Below are positions 8,919 through 17,258 of a DNA stretch of 64,000 nucleotides, in pieces (the stretch's first letter is position 1; the number at the start of each line of letters is the position of its first letter). The notes under the pieces are model-generated. The model was not told the DNA's origin. It made no database searches and saw only the letters and a list, made by a program, of their open reading frames with translations. Made by a program: the position numbers and the translations under genes. The stretch comes from Rhodophyticola sp. CCM32 (GTDB taxonomy: Bacteria; Pseudomonadota; Alphaproteobacteria; Rhodobacterales; Rhodobacteraceae): the NCBI RefSeq assembly GCF_004751985.1, contig NZ_CP038492.1, positions 1,674,001-1,738,000 of the forward strand. The letters are read 5' to 3'.

Positions 8919-10430
8919 TTGGCCCTGATCCCGTCATATGACGCCTTCGCCGAAGGCTGGGCCGCGGGCCGCAACCAACTGGTCTATGCAAGGCTGGCCG
9001 CCGATCTGGACACCCCGGTCTCGGTGATGATGAAACTGGCCGATGCGGGCCGCGACAGTTTCATTCTGGAAAGCGTGACCGGCGGCGAGGTCCGGGGGCG
9101 GTATTCGATCATCGGGCTGAAACCCGATCTGATCTGGGAATGCCGGGGCACGGACAGCCGGATCAACCGCGACGCCCGGTTTGACCGCGACAGGTTTGCG
9201 CCCTGCGATGCCCCGCCGCTGGAGGCGCTGCGCGGGTTGCTGGCCGAAAGCGCCATTGACATGCCCGATGACCTGCCTGCCGCCGCCGCCGGGCTGTTTG
9301 GCTATCTGGGCTATGACATGATCCGCCTGGTGGAACATCTGCCCGATGTGAACCCCGACCCGTTGGGTCTGCCCGATGCGGTGCTGATCCGGCCCTCGGT
9401 CATCGCCGTGCTGGACGGGGTCAAGGGAGAGGTGACCGTGGTGGCGCCGGCCTGGGTTGCGGGCGGCTTGTCGGCACGCGCGGCCTATGCACAGGCGGCT
9501 GAGCGGGTCGGCGATGCGCTGCGCGATCTGGAACGTGCACCCATGGGCGCCGCGCGGGAAATGGGCGCCACCCGCGCCGTGGCGGAACCGGTCTCGAATT
9601 TCACCAAAGCGGCGTATCTGGCTGCGGTTGAAACGGCCAAAGACTATATCCGCGCAGGCGACATCTTTCAGGTTGTCCCCTCGCAACGCTGGACACAGGC
9701 CTTCCCGGAGCCGCCCTTTGCCCTTTACCGGGCGCTGCGCCGCACCAACCCGTCGCCCTTCATGTTCTTCTTCAATTTCGGCCCGTTTCAGGTGGTCGGC
9801 GCCAGCCCCGAAATCCTCGTGCGCGTGTTCGACGGGCAGGTCACGATCCGGCCCATTGCAGGCACGCGGAAACGAGGTGCCACGCCGGATGAGGACAAGG
9901 CGTTGGAGGCCGATCTTCTGGCCGATGAAAAGGAACTGGCCGAACATCTGATGCTGCTGGATCTGGGGCGGAATGATACGGGCCGGGTGTCGAAAATCGG
10001 CACAGTGCGCCCCACGGAAGAATTCATCGTCGAGCGGTATTCCCATGTGATGCATATCGTCTCCAACGTGGTGGGTGAGCTCAGCGACGATCATGATGCG
10101 CTTTCGGCGCTTCTGGCCGGTCTGCCCGCGGGCACCGTCTCGGGCGCGCCCAAGGTCCGCGCGATGGAGATCATCGACGAGTTGGAACCGGAAAAACGCG
10201 GCGTCTATGGCGGCGGGGTCGGGTATTTCAGCGCCGGGGGTGACATGGATATGTGCATCGCGCTCCGCACCGCCGTGGTGAAGGATGAAACCCTCTATAT
10301 TCAGGCGGGCGGCGGCGTGGTCTATGACAGCGACCCGGAGGCTGAGTTCGAGGAGACCGTGAACAAATCACGGGCGATCCGCAAAGCCGCCGAGGATGCG
10401 GGCCTGTTCAGCCCGCGCGGAAACAGCTGA
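8919..10430 (+). CDS. trpE: Anthranilate synthase component I
   Basis: A 503-residue TrpE that forms anthranilate from chorismate with ammonia delivered by TrpG. Chorismate-binding landmarks are present: RPIAGTRKRG, PSPFMFFFNFG, VGASPEILVR, LPAGTVSGAPKVRAME and RGVYGGGVGYF. The N-terminal feedback region includes LESV in YSI context. The start is TTG at 8919; the MALIPS start is usual for the group. It follows ppiD after three bases and is separated from trpG by two other genes, so trp genes are split into two transcription units. Confidence 0.96.
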   Translation: MALIPSYDAFAEGWAAGRNQLVYARLAADLDTPVSVMMKLADAGRDSFILESVTGGEVRGRYSIIGLKPDLIWECRGTDSRINRDARFDRDRFAPCDAPPLEALRGLLAESAIDMPDDLPAAAAGLFGYLGYDMIRLVEHLPDVNPDPLGLPDAVLIRPSVIAVLDGVKGEVTVVAPAWVAGGLSARAAYAQAAERVGDALRDLERAPMGAAREMGATRAVAEPVSNFTKAAYLAAVETAKDYIRAGDIFQVVPSQRWTQAFPEPPFALYRALRRTNPSPFMFFFNFGPFQVVGASPEILVRVFDGQVTIRPIAGTRKRGATPDEDKALEADLLADEKELAEHLMLLDLGRNDTGRVSKIGTVRPTEEFIVERYSHVMHIVSNVVGELSDDHDALSALLAGLPAGTVSGAPKVRAMEIIDELEPEKRGVYGGGVGYFSAGGDMDMCIALRTAVVKDETLYIQAGGGVVYDSDPEAEFEETVNKSRAIRKAAEDAGLFSPRGNS

Positions 10431-10608
10431 CCCGTATACCCCCCCATGCGGCAGAGAAGTGTGGTCAAAAATGTATGTCGTTAGCGGATTTTCGCAGAAA
10501 ATCGCGCGACAGTTTTTTGTATGTTGTCCTTACCCTGCAACGCACATACCGGTGCTGCATGTGCAATCCGCACTTTCAGCAATAGTCAGTTTTTCAGCTG
10601 GTTTTCGC

Positions 10609-10614
10609 TATAAT
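10609..10614 (+). promoter_or_regulatory. Possible -10 box TATAAT
   Basis: A perfect TATAAT sits 18 bases before the ATG of the small secreted protein gene. The -35 region is not convincing. If used, the leader would be only about ten bases, just enough for the GGAGAAA ribosome binding site. Confidence 0.35.
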
Positions 10615-10631
10615 TTTTATTGGAGAAACAT

Positions 10632-10898
10632 ATGAAATTGACTTTTATTAAAGTAGCTGGCGGCTTGGTCTTGAGCATGCTTGCAACAACTGCGTTCGCT
10701 GACTGCACGCAGGAGGACATACAGGAAAAGACAGCGGCCCTGACCGCAAGCATGCAAGCCCTGGCAGCCACTGATCCAGCAAAAATGCAGGAGATTGCCA
10801 CCAGAATGCAGGAGTCGATGACTGCTGCTGCAGCGACTGGTGATCAGGAAGCAGTTTGTACGTCACTGGACGAACTCATCGCTGAACTCGACGGATAA
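10632..10898 (+). CDS. Small exported protein with two cysteines
   Basis: An 88-residue protein with a clear Sec signal peptide (hydrophobic core VAGGLVLSMLATTAFA, cleavage after AFA), leaving a ~65-residue mature protein that starts DCTQ. The mature part is Met/Ala/Gln/Glu-rich and probably two helices, with one Cys near each end (DC... and ...VCTS), suggesting a disulfide-closed helical hairpin. I do not recognise the family. ATG 10632 is supported by GGAGAAA. It has its own candidate promoter and a strong hairpin downstream, so it is probably monocistronic. Confidence 0.75.
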   Translation: MKLTFIKVAGGLVLSMLATTAFADCTQEDIQEKTAALTASMQALAATDPAKMQEIATRMQESMTAAAATGDQEAVCTSLDELIAELDG

Positions 10899-10908
10899 AT
10901 ATCACGTT

Positions 10909-10937
10909 GATATGCCCACACTGGATGTGGGCATATC
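10909..10937 (+). terminator. Hairpin terminator after the small exported protein
   Basis: GATATGCCCACA (10909-10920) pairs perfectly with TGTGGGCATATC (10926-10937) around a five-base loop. The following T-run is weak (AGTTTACT). Confidence 0.65.
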
Positions 10938-10956
10938 AGTTTACTGTACGGGACCA

Positions 10957-10991
10957 CTATAGCGTTTCGACTTTATGTTGAAACGCTATAG
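10957..10991. repeat. Short TATAGCGTTTCGA-type palindrome
   Basis: CTATAGCGTTTC (10957-10968) pairs perfectly with GAAACGCTATAG (10980-10991). The arms are the same as the ends of the ~100-bp element found at 38.1, 40.9 and 34.9 kb, so this seems a minimal or collapsed copy. It sits in the convergent gap before the YibQ-type gene. Confidence 0.75.
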
Positions 10992-11137
10992 GTGTTCAGT
11001 CCCGGCATCTGATGGATTGGATCGGGGCCAATGACCCGCCCGCAGCTCCCCGGGCGCCGATCCAGCATCATGTGGCCCGGGCCACGGGCCTCAATATCGT
11101 TGAATGCGCCATCAGAACCGCCAGGCCCCCGCCCGTG

Positions 11138-12700
11138 TCAGCGGGTCAGAACGGCCGAGATCGGGGCTATGGCCACACTTTCCGACCTTGTGCCAAGCGC
11201 CCAGGAAAACAGCGCCGTCACCGTGTCGGAATAGGTGTGGCCAATCACGATCACACTGCCATCCTGCACGGCCGCAAAGGCGGCCCGATCCAGATAGCGG
11301 GTGATCACCGTGGCGCGTTCCCGTTCGCTGTCGATCTGGCGGAACAATGTCGCGGCAGGCACGCCGAGGCGCTCCGCGCTCTGCTCTGCCGCGTTCAGCC
11401 CGCGGGGATAGGCCACCAGCCCGTGACCTGATGCCTGCAACGCCGCCACCACCGCATCCAGAACCGGGCGGTCCCCCTGAATCCGGTTCTGCTCGGTATC
11501 AAGCAGGGCCACCGTTTCCGGCAGAATCTCAAACGCACCGGCCAGGGCCACCTCCACATCCGCAGGCACGGCCCCCTCGGGCAGCATATCGGCCAGAAGC
11601 AGCACTTCGAACCCTGCCGCGCGATAGGCGGCGGCATTCGCGGCGGCCTCGGGCCGGGTCGGATCAATGGCAAAGCTGACCGGAAAGGGAAAGCTTTGCA
11701 GCAGGCCGCGATCCAGCCCGAAGGCCGGATCGTCGATCAGGATCACCGCCATCAGGGGCCGGGTTTCGCCCGCATCAAACGGCGCGGCATACGCCTCAAC
11801 CGCCGGACGGCTATCGGCTGCATCCCCTGTCTCCGGCGGGGCCGGGGCAATCTCTTCTGTCTCCCCTGCGCTCTCTTCCGTGCTGTCGCCGATCCGGGGC
11901 AAAGCCGGGCGGGTCACCGCAGGCGTTTCTGCCATCGCCATATCCGTTTCAGGCGCGGCCTCGGAAACCGGAACGGGTGCTGGCGCAGGTTCGGTGGTCG
12001 GATCCACGGGGCCGGTTTCGATCTGCGGCAGGCCCAGGGGGGTGGGTTGCAATTCAGGCGGAGGCGCCAGCGGGTCGGCATTGGTATCGGTCACCTCGGG
12101 GGTGCTGCTATCCGGGGTCGGGCTGACCACCTGGGGCAGATCAAGTGCTGCGCTGGCAGCGGGCTGCGGGGCCGGGCTTGTGTCGGTCCCCGGCGATGTG
12201 GTCAGCAGGTCAGGCGCCGGCGCCGGGCTGCTTGCCGGGGGCGTGGCCGACGGGGCCAGGTCGCTGGCGGGCAGCGCGGCGGGTTCTTCCGGTGGCGGAC
12301 GGTTGAATTCCGACCCTGCGGGCAAAGGCACATTATCAGCCGGGCCAGTATTTTCGGGGCCCGTATTTTCGGAGCCCGTATTTTCAGGGCCGGTATCTTC
12401 GGGGCCGCTGTCATCGACCGAGGCTGCACCCTGCGGCGTCTCCGGCGGCGTCTCCACCTCTGGCGAGGGCACGGGATCAGGCGCTATCGGCGTTTCGACC
12501 GGGGTTTCTGTCTGCTGCACAACGGGGCTGGCTGCATCGGGTGCAGGCGCAACAGCAGAGGTTTCATCAGAGACCTGCCGCACGGCCTCCACGCCCGCCT
12601 CTGCGCGCTGTGGCAGGGGCGCGTTCAGGGACACGACCACCAGAAGCATCGTCGAAAACAACGCGCCCCAGAACATCCCGACAATCAGACCTCTGCCCAT
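11138..12700 (-). CDS. Divergent polysaccharide deacetylase (YibQ/DUF610) family protein
   Basis: A 520-residue envelope protein. One N-terminal membrane helix or uncleaved signal (about residues 5-27) is followed by ~270 residues of Pro/Ala/Thr/Glu-rich low-complexity linker, including imperfect repeats of ENTGP/ENTGS, and then a C-terminal NodB-like domain (about residues 300-520: LMAVILIDDPAFG, FPVSFAIDP, GFEVLLLADM, IVIGHTY). This divergent branch of polysaccharide deacetylases often keeps the fold without full metal-binding residues, so activity is uncertain. ATG 12700 is chosen because AGGAG lies just upstream; in-frame ATGs at 12712 and 12721 are alternatives. Divergent from trpG. Confidence 0.8.
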   Translation of the reverse strand: MGRGLIVGMFWGALFSTMLLVVVSLNAPLPQRAEAGVEAVRQVSDETSAVAPAPDAASPVVQQTETPVETPIAPDPVPSPEVETPPETPQGAASVDDSGPEDTGPENTGSENTGPENTGPADNVPLPAGSEFNRPPPEEPAALPASDLAPSATPPASSPAPAPDLLTTSPGTDTSPAPQPAASAALDLPQVVSPTPDSSTPEVTDTNADPLAPPPELQPTPLGLPQIETGPVDPTTEPAPAPVPVSEAAPETDMAMAETPAVTRPALPRIGDSTEESAGETEEIAPAPPETGDAADSRPAVEAYAAPFDAGETRPLMAVILIDDPAFGLDRGLLQSFPFPVSFAIDPTRPEAAANAAAYRAAGFEVLLLADMLPEGAVPADVEVALAGAFEILPETVALLDTEQNRIQGDRPVLDAVVAALQASGHGLVAYPRGLNAAEQSAERLGVPAATLFRQIDSERERATVITRYLDRAAFAAVQDGSVIVIGHTYSDTVTALFSWALGTRSESVAIAPISAVLTR

Positions 12701-12833
12701 AACGCTCCTCATTCCGCTCATTCTGCGCCCCGCGTCGGTTGTGCCCGGTCCCTTGACCCTGCCGCGCGGCTGTTGAACATGTATAACGCGGGCGCGCGTC
12801 GCCTTCGACCCCTTTCGGAAAGGCCCGGGCCCC

Positions 12834-13421
12834 ATGCTGCTGCTGATCGATAATTACGACAGTTTCACCTATAATCTGGTGCATTATCTGGGGGAACTGG
12901 GGGCCGAGGTGCAGGTGCTGCGCAATGACGCCCTGACAGCGCAGGAGGCCATGGCCCTGAGCCCGCAGGCGATTATGCTCAGCCCCGGGCCCTGCGACCC
13001 GGATCGCGCGGGCATTTGCCTTGATCTGACCCGGGCGGCGGCGGAAACCCGCACACCGCTTCTGGGGGTCTGCCTGGGGCATCAGACCATTGGCCAGGCC
13101 TTTGGCGGCAGGGTCGTGCAGCACAGCCAGATCGTCCATGGCAAGCTGGGGGAAATCCGGCATCAGGGCACAGGCGTGTTTGCAGGCTTGCCCTCGCCGC
13201 TTCTGGGCACGCGCTATCATTCGCTGGTTGTGGCCCGGGACGGATTGCCCGATACGCTTGAGGTCACCGCAGAACTGGAGGATGGCACGATCATGGGGCT
13301 GCGCCATCGCGACCTGCCGATCGAGGGGGTGCAGTTTCACCCTGAAAGCATCCGCTCGGAACACGGGCACCGGATGTTGCAGCATTTCCTCGACACAGCC
13401 CGGATCGGAGAAGCCGCATGA
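12834..13421 (+). CDS. trpG: Anthranilate synthase component II (glutamine amidotransferase)
   Basis: A 195-residue class I glutamine amidotransferase that supplies ammonia to TrpE. The catalytic triad is visible: nucleophile in GVCLGHQ (Cys80) and His-x-Glu in VQFHPESI. The [17 protein letters not shown] opening is typical. The start ATG 12834 has no clear Shine-Dalgarno. It overlaps trpD by ATGA, heading a trpGDC-moaC-moeA operon. Confidence 0.96.
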   Translation: MLLLIDNYDSFTYNLVHYLGELGAEVQVLRNDALTAQEAMALSPQAIMLSPGPCDPDRAGICLDLTRAAAETRTPLLGVCLGHQTIGQAFGGRVVQHSQIVHGKLGEIRHQGTGVFAGLPSPLLGTRYHSLVVARDGLPDTLEVTAELEDGTIMGLRHRDLPIEGVQFHPESIRSEHGHRMLQHFLDTARIGEAA

Positions 13422-14436
13422 GCGACGCGATGAAACCCCTGATCTATGGCGCCTCCGAAGGGCCGCTGAGCCGGGCGCAGGCGGAAGAGGCGTTTGAATA
13501 CCTGTTCGAGGGGCCGCAACCCCGGCCCAGATCGGCGGGTTGCTGATGGCGATCCGCGCCCGTGGCGAATCGGTGGCCGAATACGCCGCCGCCGCCGCGG
13601 TGATGCGCGCCAAATGCGTTGCCGTGGCCGCACCCGAAGGGGCGATGGATATCGTCGGCACCGGCGGCGACGGTATGGGCACCCTGAACATCTCCACCGC
13701 CACCGCCTTTGTGGTCGCGGGCGCGGGCGTGCCGGTGGCCAAACACGGGAACCGCAATCTCAGCTCGAAATCCGGTGCCGCCGATGCGCTTGGCGCCCTG
13801 GGGATCAATGTGATGGTCGGCCCCGATATTGTGGAACGCGGCCTGGCCGAAGCCGGGATCGGCTTCATGATGGCGCCCATGCATCATCCGGCGATGAAAC
13901 ATGTGATGCCGGTCCGCCAGGATCTGGGCTGCAAGACGATCTTCAATATCCTCGGCCCCCTGACCAACCCTGCAGGCGTAAAACGGCAACTGACCGGGGC
14001 CTTTGCCATCGACCTGATCTATCCCATGGCCGAAACCCTGCAGGAGCTTGGGGCCGAAAAGGCCTGGCTGGTCCATGGTGCGGATGGCACCGACGAGGTG
14101 TCGATCTCGGGCCCGACCTCGGTTGCGGTGCTGGAGGATGGCCGGATCAGGGGCCGTGAGGTTCACCCCGAAGAGGCCGGTCTGCCGGTGCACCCCCTGC
14201 GGGATATTCTGGGCGGCACGCCGGAAGAAAACGGCCAGGCCCTGCGCGCGCTGCTCGAGGGGGTCGAAAGCGCCTATCGCGATGCGGTTCTGTTAAACGC
14301 GGCGGCAGCGCTGATTGTCGCGGATCAGGTCACCACCCTGCCCGAGGGTGTGGAACTGGCCCGCAACAGCATAGATAGCGGCAAGGCCAGACATGCGGTA
14401 AAGACGCTTGCCCGCATCACCTCGGAGGCCGCATGA
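13418..14436 (+). pseudogene. trpD: Anthranilate phosphoribosyltransferase, one-base frameshift
   Basis: TrpD transfers phosphoribose to anthranilate. Reading from ATG 13418 (overlapping the trpG stop) gives the expected N-terminus up to EYLFEG, then runs into a stop at about 13546. The remaining, fully conserved protein continues in another frame ([46 protein letters not shown]) to 14436. Adding one G to the G4 run at 13510-13513 restores [10 protein letters not shown] and a 339-residue protein, the normal length. So this is a single-base deletion in a homopolymer, either real (the cell would need tryptophan) or a sequencing error. Similar events occur in trpC, a LysR gene and cysI. Confidence 0.9.
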
Positions 14437-15244
14437 CCACGCCCACCATTCTGGAAAAGATAAAGGCCTACAAGCTGGAGGAGGTGGCGACCCGCAAGGC
14501 CGCCCGCCCGCTGGACATGGTCGAAGCCGATGCCCGCGCGGCCCCCCCATCCGCCCCTTTGCCGAGGCGTTGAGTGCGGCCGCCCGCGAAGGCTATGGGC
14601 TGATCGCCGAAATCAAGAAGGCAAGCCCGTCGAAAGGCCTGATCCGGGCCGAGTTTGACCCACCCGCCCTGGCCGCGGCCTATGCCGCCGGGGGCGCGAC
14701 CTGTCTGAGTGTTCTGACCGACGGGCCAAGCTTTCAGGGCGATGATGCCTTTCTGACCGCCGCGCGGGACGCCTGCGACTTGCCGGTTCTGCGCAAGGAT
14801 TTTCTCTATGATCCCTATCAGGTGGCCGAAAGCCGGGCGCTTGGGGCGGATTGCATTCTGCTGATCATGGCCAGTCTGGAGGATGGTCAGGCTGCCGAGC
14901 TTGAAGCGACGGCCAAAGACTGGGGCATGGAGGCGCTGATCGAGGTGCATGACGCGGTCGAACTGGAACGTGCAAGCCGTCTCTCCTCCCGCCTTGTGGG
15001 CATAAACAACCGTGATCTCAATACATTCGAGACCTCCCTTGATGTGACCCGAAAGCTGGTGCGGATGATCCCCGATGACCGGCTGGTGGTGGCGGAAAGC
15101 GGGCTGTCGACCCCCGATGATCTGGCCGATATGGCGCAATATGGCGCGCGCTGCTTTCTGATCGGCGAAAGCCTGATGCGGCAGCAGGATGTGGCCAGCG
15201 CCACGCGCAGTCTGCTGGCCAACCCGCTGACGGCGCAACTCTGA
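14433..15244 (+). pseudogene. trpC: Indole-3-glycerol phosphate synthase, one-base frameshift
   Basis: TrpC closes the indole ring in tryptophan synthesis. From ATG 14433 (overlapping the trpD stop) the N-terminus is normal up to EADARAAPP, then the frame meets a stop near 14574. The rest ([48 protein letters not shown]) is intact in another frame to 15244. One extra C in the C7 run at 14542-14548 restores a 270-residue protein of normal length. The lesion is again a one-base loss in a homopolymer. The stop overlaps the moaC start (TGATG). Confidence 0.9.
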
Positions 15245-15723
15245 TGCCAAGGCTGACCCATTTCGACAAGGCCGGGCAGGCCCATATGGTCGATGTCTCG
15301 GACAAACCGGTGACAGCGCGGATCGCCATGGCCGAAGCCTGGGTGAAGATGTTGCCCGAAACCCTTGATCTGGTGGAAGAAGGGTCTGCCAAGAAGGGGG
15401 ATGTTCTGGGCGTGGCCCGGCTGGCCGGGATCATGGGGGCGAAGCGCACCGCCGATCTGATCCCGCTTTGCCATCCCCTGCCCGTCACCAAAGTGTCGAT
15501 GGCGCTGGACCCCGACCGCGCCCTGCCCGGTGTGCGGATCACCGCGACCGTCAGGACCAATGGCCAGACCGGGGTGGAGATGGAGGCGCTGACCGCTGCC
15601 TCAACTGCCGCGCTGACGGTCTATGACATGCTGAAAGCAGCGGATCGCGGCATGGAAATCGGCGGGTTGCGGGTGCTGCTGAAAGATGGTGGCAAATCCG
15701 GGCGGTTCGAGGCGGAGACGTGA
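15244..15723 (+). CDS. moaC: Cyclic pyranopterin monophosphate synthase
   Basis: A 159-residue MoaC that completes the first step of molybdenum cofactor synthesis, converting 3',8-cyclo-7,8-dihydro-GTP to cyclic pyranopterin monophosphate. Motifs: [26 protein letters not shown] and the C-terminal LLKDGGKSG (catalytic Lys region). The start ATG overlaps the trpC stop (TGATG) and the stop overlaps the moeA start (GTGA), placing it in one operon with trp genes. No MoaA is in the window. Confidence 0.96.
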   Translation: MPRLTHFDKAGQAHMVDVSDKPVTARIAMAEAWVKMLPETLDLVEEGSAKKGDVLGVARLAGIMGAKRTADLIPLCHPLPVTKVSMALDPDRALPGVRITATVRTNGQTGVEMEALTAASTAALTVYDMLKAADRGMEIGGLRVLLKDGGKSGRFEAET

Positions 15724-16904
15724 TTTCGGTTGCTGAGGCCCTGGCCCATTGTCTGGCCCTGACCCGGGTGCTGGAGACGGAAACCGTGCCGCTGGCCGAG
15801 GCTTCAGGCCGGGTTCTGGCCCGCGCGGTTCTGGCAAAACGCGACCAGCCGCCTTTTGCCGCCTCGGCCATGGATGGCTATGCGGTTCAGGGTGCAGGCG
15901 TGGCACCGGGTGCCCGTTTCACAATTATCGGAGAGGCCCCCGCAGGCCATATGTGGCAGGGGCAGATCGGCCCCGGGCAGGCGGTGCGGATTTTCACCGG
16001 CGCGCCGGTGCCCGAAGGGGCGGACCGGATCATCATTCAGGAAGATGTCACCCGTGAAGGGGATCAGATCACCCTGGGCGACCGGCTGGACGAGGGCCTG
16101 CATATCCGACCGGCGGGCGGGGATTTCCGCGCAGGCCACCGGATCGAGGCACCGCGCAGGCTGTCACCGGCGGATATCGCGCTGGCCGCCTCGATGAACC
16201 ATCCGATCCTGCCGGTGACCCGCCGCCCCAATGTGGCGCTGATCGCCACGGGCGACGAGCTGGTGCAACCCGGAGAGATCCCGGCCCCGGACCAGATCAT
16301 CGCCTCGAACACCTATGGGCTGAAAGCGATGATCGAGGCTGAAGGCGGGCATGCAAGGCTGTTGCCGATCGCCCGGGACACGCCCGAAAACCTGGAACAG
16401 GTTCTGGGGCTGGCCGCCGGCGCAGATATGATTGTGACCATTGGCGGTGCCTCGGTCGGGGATCATGATCTTGTCGGTCAGGTGGCCGACACAATGGGGC
16501 TGGAGCGTGCCTTCTACAAGATCGCCATGCGCCCGGGCAAACCGCTCATGGCCGGGCGACTGGCCGGGTCCACGTTGGTTGGACTTCCCGGAAACCCTGT
16601 TTCCTCAATGGTTTGCGGGCATATCTTCATTATCCCCATGTTGCGGGCCTTTCTGGGCCTGCCCAGTGGGGAACGCCGCCGCACCCGGGCGCGGCTGGCC
16701 GTCGATCTGCCCGCCAATGGCCCGAGGGAACATTACATGCGGGCACAGGTGACGCCCGGGGCGGATCTGGCAGAGGTGACGCCGTTCACCTCTCAGGACA
16801 GTGCGCTGCTGACCCGGTTATCGGATGCGGATGCGCTGCTGGTCCGCCCGCCGGATCAGGGCGCGCTGACCGCCGGTGCCGTGGTTGAAGTGGTGCCTCT
16901 CTGA
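15720..16904 (+). CDS. moeA: Molybdopterin molybdenumtransferase
   Basis: A 394-residue MoeA that inserts molybdenum into molybdopterin. Visible blocks: [11 protein letters not shown] near residue 48, ATGDELV, the MoCF-type [22 protein letters not shown] and GLPGNPVSS. The start is GTG at 15720, sharing bases with the moaC stop. It is the last gene of the trpGDC-moaC-moeA run; a gap with a GC-rich repeat follows. Confidence 0.95.
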   Translation: MISVAEALAHCLALTRVLETETVPLAEASGRVLARAVLAKRDQPPFAASAMDGYAVQGAGVAPGARFTIIGEAPAGHMWQGQIGPGQAVRIFTGAPVPEGADRIIIQEDVTREGDQITLGDRLDEGLHIRPAGGDFRAGHRIEAPRRLSPADIALAASMNHPILPVTRRPNVALIATGDELVQPGEIPAPDQIIASNTYGLKAMIEAEGGHARLLPIARDTPENLEQVLGLAAGADMIVTIGGASVGDHDLVGQVADTMGLERAFYKIAMRPGKPLMAGRLAGSTLVGLPGNPVSSMVCGHIFIIPMLRAFLGLPSGERRRTRARLAVDLPANGPREHYMRAQVTPGADLAEVTPFTSQDSALLTRLSDADALLVRPPDQGALTAGAVVEVVPL

Positions 16905-17057
16905 CCGGCGCCCGGTTCATGACCCCGAAATACCAAGGTCATTGCCATAAATATTTTTCTTTGCTGACCTGCTGACAACCCCCTATTGAAGTTCACGTTT
17001 TATATGAGACAGCGGTTTTCCATGCAGCGAAAACGCAAACCTCTTTATGGATTTGGA

Positions 17058-17218
17058 CTGAAATTCTGGAACATTCCACATCATCCTTGCGCCCGGCGGC
17101 ACCGCCGGGCAGCGCCCGTACCGCCCCCACGGGGCGGGCGCTTCTCGCCCTCCCCTCGGTTCGGGCGATGCCCTTCGCGCACTGCATATGTGGTGCAGAA
17201 TTTTGGCTTGGCGCTTTA
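17058..17218. repeat. GC-rich multi-hairpin intergenic element (fullest copy)
   Basis: Between moeA and the next gene. It runs CTGAAATTCTGGAAC, CACATCATCC, the hairpin GCCCGGCGGC/ACCGCCGGGC, CCGCCCC/GGGGCGG, a GCGCTTCTCGCC stretch and an end TATGTGGTGCAGAATTTTGG. The copy at 38245-38385 matches it in inverted orientation over nearly the whole length. The rest of the 16905-17258 gap holds no gene I can support. Confidence 0.75.
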
Positions 17219-17258
17219 GCCGTGCATAGGACACCACGGTGAAAAGGATCGACAGGCG

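Noticed and set aside
13505..13550. Programmed ribosomal frameshifting in trpD or trpC
   Set aside because: No slippery heptamer with a downstream pseudoknot is evident, relatives read these genes in one frame, and the same one-base loss occurs in unrelated genes.
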